In this document: positions 30,208 through 34,463 of the stretch, one piece after another
Position numbering within the stretch: the first letter of the stretch is position 1
Layout of the letters: every line of letters starts with the position of its first letter
From: Alphaproteobacteria bacterium
GTDB lineage: Bacteria > Pseudomonadota > Alphaproteobacteria > M2410
Reading direction: 5' to 3'
Assembly (NCBI GenBank): GCA_030614785.1
Contig: JAUWTJ010000044.1
Coordinates: forward strand, 1-34,463
DNA: 34,463 bases
Program-made: the position numbers and the translations under genes
Notes under the pieces: model-generated
What the model was told of the DNA's origin: nothing
Database searches by the model: none
What the model saw: only the letters and a program-made list of their open reading frames with translations

Positions 30208-32289
30208 CTATCCCTCGATTCTGGAGAACACTGCAACGCTTTCAAGAACCGAACGGATCCCGGACAGCAGCAAGAGCCGGTTTTTCCGAACCTTGCCGTC
30301 CTCGGCATTGACAGTCACACTTTCAAAGAAGGCATCGACGGGACCGCGCAATTTGCTCATGGCAGTCAGAGCACTGGCAAAATCCTCGGCTTCGACGGCT
30401 TTACCGGTGCGGGTCAGAACGTCGGCCAATTCGGCAAACAGCTGGCGCTCCTCATCCTGCTCGAAAAGCGCCGGATCGGCTTCACCGAAATATTCAACCT
30501 TGTCCTTCTTTTCTTCCTTACCAAGAATATTAACAGCACGGCGATAGAGCGCGAGGAGATCTGCTCCGTCGCTACTTGCCAGAAAACCTTCCAGGGCCTT
30601 GACCCGCTCCACAATGAGAACCAGATCATCCTGACCGCCGAGAGCAAAGACCGCATCAATCAGATCATGACGAACCCCCGTCTCGCGGAAATAAGGTTTC
30701 ATGCGCTCGGCGAAGAAACTCATGAGATCGGCAATTTCTGCATAGTCAACGCGGCGCTTGCCGCTGTGACCATCAACCATCTGCTGGTTCGCCGCGAACT
30801 GAAAGAGTTCAAGCAAACTGATCCGCAAATTGTTTTCCAGGATCAGACGAATAGACCCAAGCGCCGCGCGGCGCAGCGCAAAGGGGTCCTTTGACCCCGT
30901 GGGTTTTTCATCAATGGCCCAGAAGCCGGTCAAAATATCAACCTTTTCGGCAAGGGCCAGCGCCACACTGACGGGCGCCGTCGGGCAACGATCCGAAGGG
31001 CCCTGCGGCGAATAGTGATCGCGCACCGCATCACCAACCGCTTCGACCTCACCGTCGCCAATGGCGTAGTAACGTCCCATCAGCCCCTGAAGCTCGGGGA
31101 ACTCGGCGACCATTTCTGTCAAAAGATCCGCTTTTGCCAGACGAGCGGCGCGCGCCGTGTTGATCTTGTCAGCGCCAATAAGTTCGGCACATTTTTCGGC
31201 CAGTTTTTCGACCCGGCCGACCTTGTCATAGACGGTTCCGAGCCGAGCGTGGAAGACCATGTCCTTCAAACCATCAAGACGGCTCTCGAGTTTTTGTTTT
31301 CTATCCTGATCCCAGAAGAACTTGGCGTCCGACAGACGTGCGCGCAGGACGCGCTCATTGCCATCGATAATGGCAGCGCCCTGATCAGCCGTCTCCATAT
31401 TCGCGACCACAATAAAGCGCGGTGCGAGTTTGCCCGTTGCTTTGTCATTCATCGAAAAGTATTTTTGATGCGACCGCATGGCGGTAATCAAAACTTCGGC
31501 GGGAACATCCATGAAGGCATCATCGATTTTGCCTGTCAGCACGACAGGCCATTCGACCAGACCCGCAACTTCGTCAATCAAGCCCTGGTCCTCTATAAGG
31601 TCATAGCCCGCAGCGCTTGCTGCTTGCAGCGCGCCTTTCAGGATTGCCGCCTTGCGCTCCTCGCGATCAAGCATGACTTTGGCACCCCTGAGGCCTGCTG
31701 CATAACCGTCAAAATCCTTCACCGCGAAGGGCTCGGGGGCGAGGAAGCGGTGACCCGACGTCTGATTTGTCGACTTGATCTCTTCCACCTGGAACGGCAC
31801 GACCTTGCCGTCAAACAGGCACAGGATACGGTGCAAGGGACGCACCCAGCGCAGGCTCGAAGACCCCCAGCGCTGGGACTTCGGCCAGGGGAAGTTTCGC
31901 ACAACAGAAGGGACAAGCTCGCCGATGACATCGGCGGTCGGACGGCCCTTTTTTTCTGTAGTGGCAATGTAAAAATCACCTTTTGGGCTCGACTGGACCT
32001 CGACCTCATCCAGTGTCTTGCCGACAGAGCGCAGAAACCCCTCAACGGCTTTTTCCGGCGCGCCAACTTTGGGACCCTTGCGTTCCTCGCGCAGATCAGA
32101 TTGCGCCTCTGGCAAGCCTTCCACATGGAGCACCAGACGACGCGGCGTCACACAGGCAACCATGTTGGAAAACGCCAGAGCTTCGTTCTTAAGGCCCTCG
32201 GAAACGAGACGTTGCAGATCATCCGTCGCACCTTTTTGCATGCGCGCCGGGATTTCTTCAGAGAAGAGCTCAAGCAGCAGATCAGCCAT
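30208..32289 (-). CDS. glyS: Glycyl-tRNA synthetase beta subunit
   Basis: A protein of 693 residues, normal for GlyS. The start is typical ([29 protein letters not shown]). Further family blocks are [62 protein letters not shown], and [53 protein letters not shown]. The beta subunit binds tRNA-Gly and completes the alpha2-beta2 enzyme with GlyQ. Its start overlaps the glyQ stop by 8 bp, so the two are coupled. Confidence 0.97.
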   Translation of the reverse strand: MADLLLELFSEEIPARMQKGATDDLQRLVSEGLKNEALAFSNMVACVTPRRLVLHVEGLPEAQSDLREERKGPKVGAPEKAVEGFLRSVGKTLDEVEVQSSPKGDFYIATTEKKGRPTADVIGELVPSVVRNFPWPKSQRWGSSSLRWVRPLHRILCLFDGKVVPFQVEEIKSTNQTSGHRFLAPEPFAVKDFDGYAAGLRGAKVMLDREERKAAILKGALQAASAAGYDLIEDQGLIDEVAGLVEWPVVLTGKIDDAFMDVPAEVLITAMRSHQKYFSMNDKATGKLAPRFIVVANMETADQGAAIIDGNERVLRARLSDAKFFWDQDRKQKLESRLDGLKDMVFHARLGTVYDKVGRVEKLAEKCAELIGADKINTARAARLAKADLLTEMVAEFPELQGLMGRYYAIGDGEVEAVGDAVRDHYSPQGPSDRCPTAPVSVALALAEKVDILTGFWAIDEKPTGSKDPFALRRAALGSIRLILENNLRISLLELFQFAANQQMVDGHSGKRRVDYAEIADLMSFFAERMKPYFRETGVRHDLIDAVFALGGQDDLVLIVERVKALEGFLASSDGADLLALYRRAVNILGKEEKKDKVEYFGEADPALFEQDEERQLFAELADVLTRTGKAVEAEDFASALTAMSKLRGPVDAFFESVTVNAEDGKVRKNRLLLLSGIRSVLESVAVFSRIEG

Positions 32290-33190
32290 GGTTCACCCCC
32301 TGACTTTCCAGCCACCTGGCCGCACAGCCGCGCGCAAGGTTCCGTACACGTCCGATATAAGCGGCGCGCTCGGTTACAGAGATAACGCCGCGCGCATCGA
32401 GGAGATTGAACGTGTGGCCAGCCTTCAACATTTGATCATAGGCCGGAAGCGTAAGAGAATGTTCGAGCAGATTGAGACATTCGGCTTCCGCATCGGTGAA
32501 ATGGCGAAATAATTGCTCTGTGTCCGCATGTTCAAAATTATAAGCCGAGAACTCCTGTTCGGCCTGCAGGAAGACATCTCCATAGCTCACACCGTGGCCG
32601 TTAAAATCAAGATCATAGATCGAGTTGACACCCTGGACATACATAGCCAGGCGCTCAAGCCCGTAGGTGATTTCGCCGGCGACGGGATCGCAGTCATAAC
32701 CGCCGACCTGCTGAAAATAGGTGAACTGGGTGACCTCCATGCCGTCGAGCCAGACCTCCCACCCAAGTCCCCAGGCGCCGAGGGTCGGGTTTTCCCAGTC
32801 GTCCTCGACGAAGCGTATATCGTGGGCCATGGGGTCAATACCCAGTTCGCGCAGCGAATTCAGATAGAGCTCCTGAATATTATCCGGTGAGGGCTTGAGG
32901 AGCACCTGATACTGGTAGAAGTGCTGCAGGCGATTGGGGTTTTCCCCGTAGCGGCCGTCTTTGGGTCGGCGTGACGGCTGCACATAGGCAACATTCCAGG
33001 GCTTCGGGCCGAGGGAGCGCAGTGTTGTCGCCGGGTGTGAGGTCCCGGCCCCCATCTCCTTGTCATAGGGTTGCAGCAGGACACAGCCCTGCTTTGCCCA
33101 ATAGGTCTGAAGCGTGAGGATCAACCCCTGAAAGGAAATATCGGGACTTGTCGTTCCGTCATTCGGCCCGGTAGCCTGCTGTGGCGCCAT
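32282..33190 (-). CDS. glyQ: Glycyl-tRNA synthetase alpha subunit
   Basis: A protein of 302 residues, full length for GlyQ. It contains the catalytic class II blocks: [84 protein letters not shown], then [41 protein letters not shown]. It activates glycine and joins it to tRNA-Gly together with GlyS. About 15 N-terminal residues before SFQGL are less conserved, so a slightly later start is possible. A promoter candidate lies upstream. Confidence 0.97.
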   Translation of the reverse strand: MAPQQATGPNDGTTSPDISFQGLILTLQTYWAKQGCVLLQPYDKEMGAGTSHPATTLRSLGPKPWNVAYVQPSRRPKDGRYGENPNRLQHFYQYQVLLKPSPDNIQELYLNSLRELGIDPMAHDIRFVEDDWENPTLGAWGLGWEVWLDGMEVTQFTYFQQVGGYDCDPVAGEITYGLERLAMYVQGVNSIYDLDFNGHGVSYGDVFLQAEQEFSAYNFEHADTEQLFRHFTDAEAECLNLLEHSLTLPAYDQMLKAGHTFNLLDARGVISVTERAAYIGRVRNLARGCAARWLESQGVNHG

Positions 33191-33265
33191 AACTGGTACT
33201 CATCATTATTTGAAAACGCCGGTCCAACAGATCGTTGCGAGTCGGCTCAAGGCGGGTCGGGGTGG

Positions 33266-33294
33266 AAACTAGCGACAGGGACCGCAGGGGTCAA
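33266..33294 (-). promoter_or_regulatory. Candidate promoter of glyQ-glyS
   Basis: On the minus strand, TTGACC (33294-33289) and TAGTTT (33271-33266) are 17 bp apart and end 75 bp before the glyQ start. The -10-like hexamer is weak. It lies in the 131-bp gap after the PP0621-family gene, the only sizeable gap in this run of genes. Confidence 0.4.
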
Positions 33295-33321
33295 GATATG
33301 CCTGGATCGAGCCAACAAGGA

Positions 33322-33582
33322 TCACCAGGGGCACCCCTGACGGCCGCAATTGGACGTGGCGCTCATCGGGACATAGGCTTCGCAAACCGCACACTGGCGC
33401 ATATCTTCAGCGGTTACCTTTTCACGGGTCTGATGCTCGGCTCGGGCCTTTTCCTTGTACTCTGCGGCCTTTCGTTTGGCCTCTTCCATTTTGGCCTTAT
33501 AGCTTCCCTTGCCGCCAATGAGGGACCTGAAGAAGAAAACACCAAAGAGCACCACGAGAAGGGCTGACAGGGCATTTAACAT
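33322..33582 (-). CDS. PP0621-family small membrane-anchored Cys-rich protein
   Basis: A protein of 86 residues with an N-terminal membrane segment (ALSALLVVLFGVFFFRSLI), a charged helix (residues 26-58, many Lys and Glu) and a C-terminal four-Cys group: C64-x-x-C67 (QCAVCEAYVP), C79 (NCG) and C84 (GCPW). Tiny proteins of this form (membrane anchor, charged helix, zinc-ribbon-like end with C-x-x-C and VP) are known as PP0621 family, and their role is unknown. It is cotranscribed with the S49 peptidase gene (21 bp gap). Confidence 0.75.
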   Translation of the reverse strand: MLNALSALLVVLFGVFFFRSLIGGKGSYKAKMEEAKRKAAEYKEKARAEHQTREKVTAEDMRQCAVCEAYVPMSATSNCGRQGCPW

Positions 33583-33603
33583 GGCTACTCTCCTGACTAC
33601 TGA

Positions 33604-34463
33604 TTAAAGGCCAAACCGGGACCACAGGGAGCGAACCTCGACGGCATTGAGAAGCTCGCCGGCAAACCCTGCACCAATGGCGCGCGCAGGCTGTTCTTCG
33701 ACAGAGCCCGCCTTCATCCCGAAGCTGGTGGCACGCTTCCACCAGGGCCGCTCCCGCGTCACAACTATGAGCCTTACTTTTTTGCCAAAGCGGCGGCGCA
33801 TCACGGTGCGCAGATCACCGATCCCGTCGATAAGACCGAGCTTGACCGCCTGAGTGCCAGACCAGAACTCTCCGGAAAAGAGCTTGTCGTCGTCCTCCGT
33901 GAGACGATCACCTCGCCTCTCTTTCACAACGGACTTGAAGGTGGTGTGCACTTCGGCCTGCATGGCAAGGAGCCGCTTGATATCTTCCTCATTCTCGGGT
34001 TGGAAAGGATCAAGCGTGGCTTTGCGGTCGCCCGCAGTATAGATGCGGCGCTCGACACCAAATTTCTCGATTGCCTTGTCAAATCCGAACCCGGCTGAAA
34101 CGACACCGATCGAGCCCACAATCGAGCTTTCGTCGGCAAAGATCTCATCGGCGGCGACCGAAATATAATATCCGCCCGAAGCGGCGACATCTTCCATGAA
34201 AGCAAAGACCGGGACGCCCTTCTCATCCGCAAGGGCGCGTATTCTCTTGAAGATCAGGCTGGACTGCACCGGCGAGCCGCCTGGAGAATTTACCACCAGG
34301 GCAACTGCCTTCATCTGCGGCATGTCAAAGGCATGTTTAATTGGACCGGCCAGACCACTCAAATTCAGCCCCTGACCGAAGCGCCCCTCGGAAGAAATCA
34401 CGCCGTTCATTCTCAGAACTGCTACACGCGGCCCACGTTTCCGGGTAAAGGGTAATTTTTGCA
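33604..34463 (-). CDS. S49-family signal peptide peptidase, 5' end cut by window edge
   Basis: The frame continues to the right edge with no stop, so the true start is outside; an ATG at 34410 is internal, because the 17 codons before it also read like S49 sequence (RKRGPRVAVLRMNGVI). About 286 codons are visible. Family blocks are ALVVNSPGGSPVQS, the catalytic-site motif EDVAASGGYYIS (Ser nucleophile) and ADESSIVGSIGVVSAGFGFDKAIEKFGV. The probable general-base Lys is in GDRKATLDPFQPE. This is the SppA/SohB group, which digests leftover signal peptides in the inner membrane. The LDPF segment is more like SohB. Neighbours downstream are the PP0621-family protein and glyQ. Confidence 0.9.
   Translation of the reverse strand, partial: QKLPFTRKRGPRVAVLRMNGVISSEGRFGQGLNLSGLAGPIKHAFDMPQMKAVALVVNSPGGSPVQSSLIFKRIRALADEKGVPVFAFMEDVAASGGYYISVAADEIFADESSIVGSIGVVSAGFGFDKAIEKFGVERRIYTAGDRKATLDPFQPENEEDIKRLLAMQAEVHTTFKSVVKERRGDRLTEDDDKLFSGEFWSGTQAVKLGLIDGIGDLRTVMRRRFGKKVRLIVVTRERPWWKRATSFGMKAGSVEEQPARAIGAGFAGELLNAVEVRSLWSRFGL

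Noticed and set aside
31015-32385. Long open frame on the plus strand (456 codons)
   Set aside because: It lies entirely antisense to glyS and the end of glyQ, and its translation has no family features.
1-34463. tRNA, rRNA, CRISPR array, insertion sequence or integrase
   Set aside because: No cloverleaf, spaced repeat array, transposase or integrase motif was seen by eye; tRNAscan and CRISPR searches would be needed to be certain.

Overview
The window looks like a chromosomal segment of an alphaproteobacterium. The main clues are the split glycyl-tRNA synthetase (glyQ, glyS) followed by ppdK, a SleB-type cell wall hydrolase, a Nudix/winged-helix NAD regulator of the NadQ/NrtR kind, and a local cluster of GANTC (CcrM-type) sites. 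This is inference from gene content, and I would not go below class level. I saw no rRNA, tRNA, CRISPR array, transposase or complete prophage gene.

Layout. (1) 1-640 is AT-richer than the rest and carries the N-terminal part of a DUF262/ParB-like gene running off the left edge. (2) 712-4216 holds a TetR regulator divergent from a PaaI-type thioesterase, a lipoprotein and a beta-lactamase-fold serine hydrolase. (3) 4289-7053 is a compact operon: a MerR regulator with metal/thiol-type cysteines, a GFA-fold protein, YgfZ, and a persulfide dioxygenase fused to a rhodanese. A short relic resembling a glutamate-cysteine ligase family gene follows. (4) 7295-9091 has three unrecognised minus-strand genes, two of them membrane-anchored or exported. 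(5) queD and an acyl-CoA ligase follow. (6) 11271-14996 is a tetR-HlyD-ATPase-permease efflux operon whose four genes overlap by 4 bp at each junction, under a 16-bp perfect dyad operator. (7) 15183-19744 holds a membrane protein, an alpha/beta hydrolase whose nucleophile position is Ala, a VOC protein, tag, a KAS III-type enzyme and a tandem universal stress protein. (8) 20046-24426 is an NAD block: a YfbR-like HD phosphohydrolase, the NAD regulator, a small secreted protein, nadA and nadC. (9) 24519-27185 encodes envelope proteins. (10) 27502-34463 is the housekeeping run sppA-PP0621 family-glyQ-glyS-ppdK on the minus strand.

Most notable points. nadA reads through as a normal-length protein except for one in-frame TAA at codon 101, where the family has Glu in a conserved motif. 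Its upstream region contains two diverged copies of a 39-bp operator/promoter module separated by a hairpin-plus-T-tract terminator. The likely regulator lies 0.6 kb away. Together these suggest a NAD-responsive circuit in which de novo synthesis may be broken, or in which the assembly contains an error.

Promoter calls are by eye. TTGACC recurs as a -35-like hexamer (8161, 22275, 27301, 33289) and TAAACT as a -10-like hexamer (9661, 16562, 17677).
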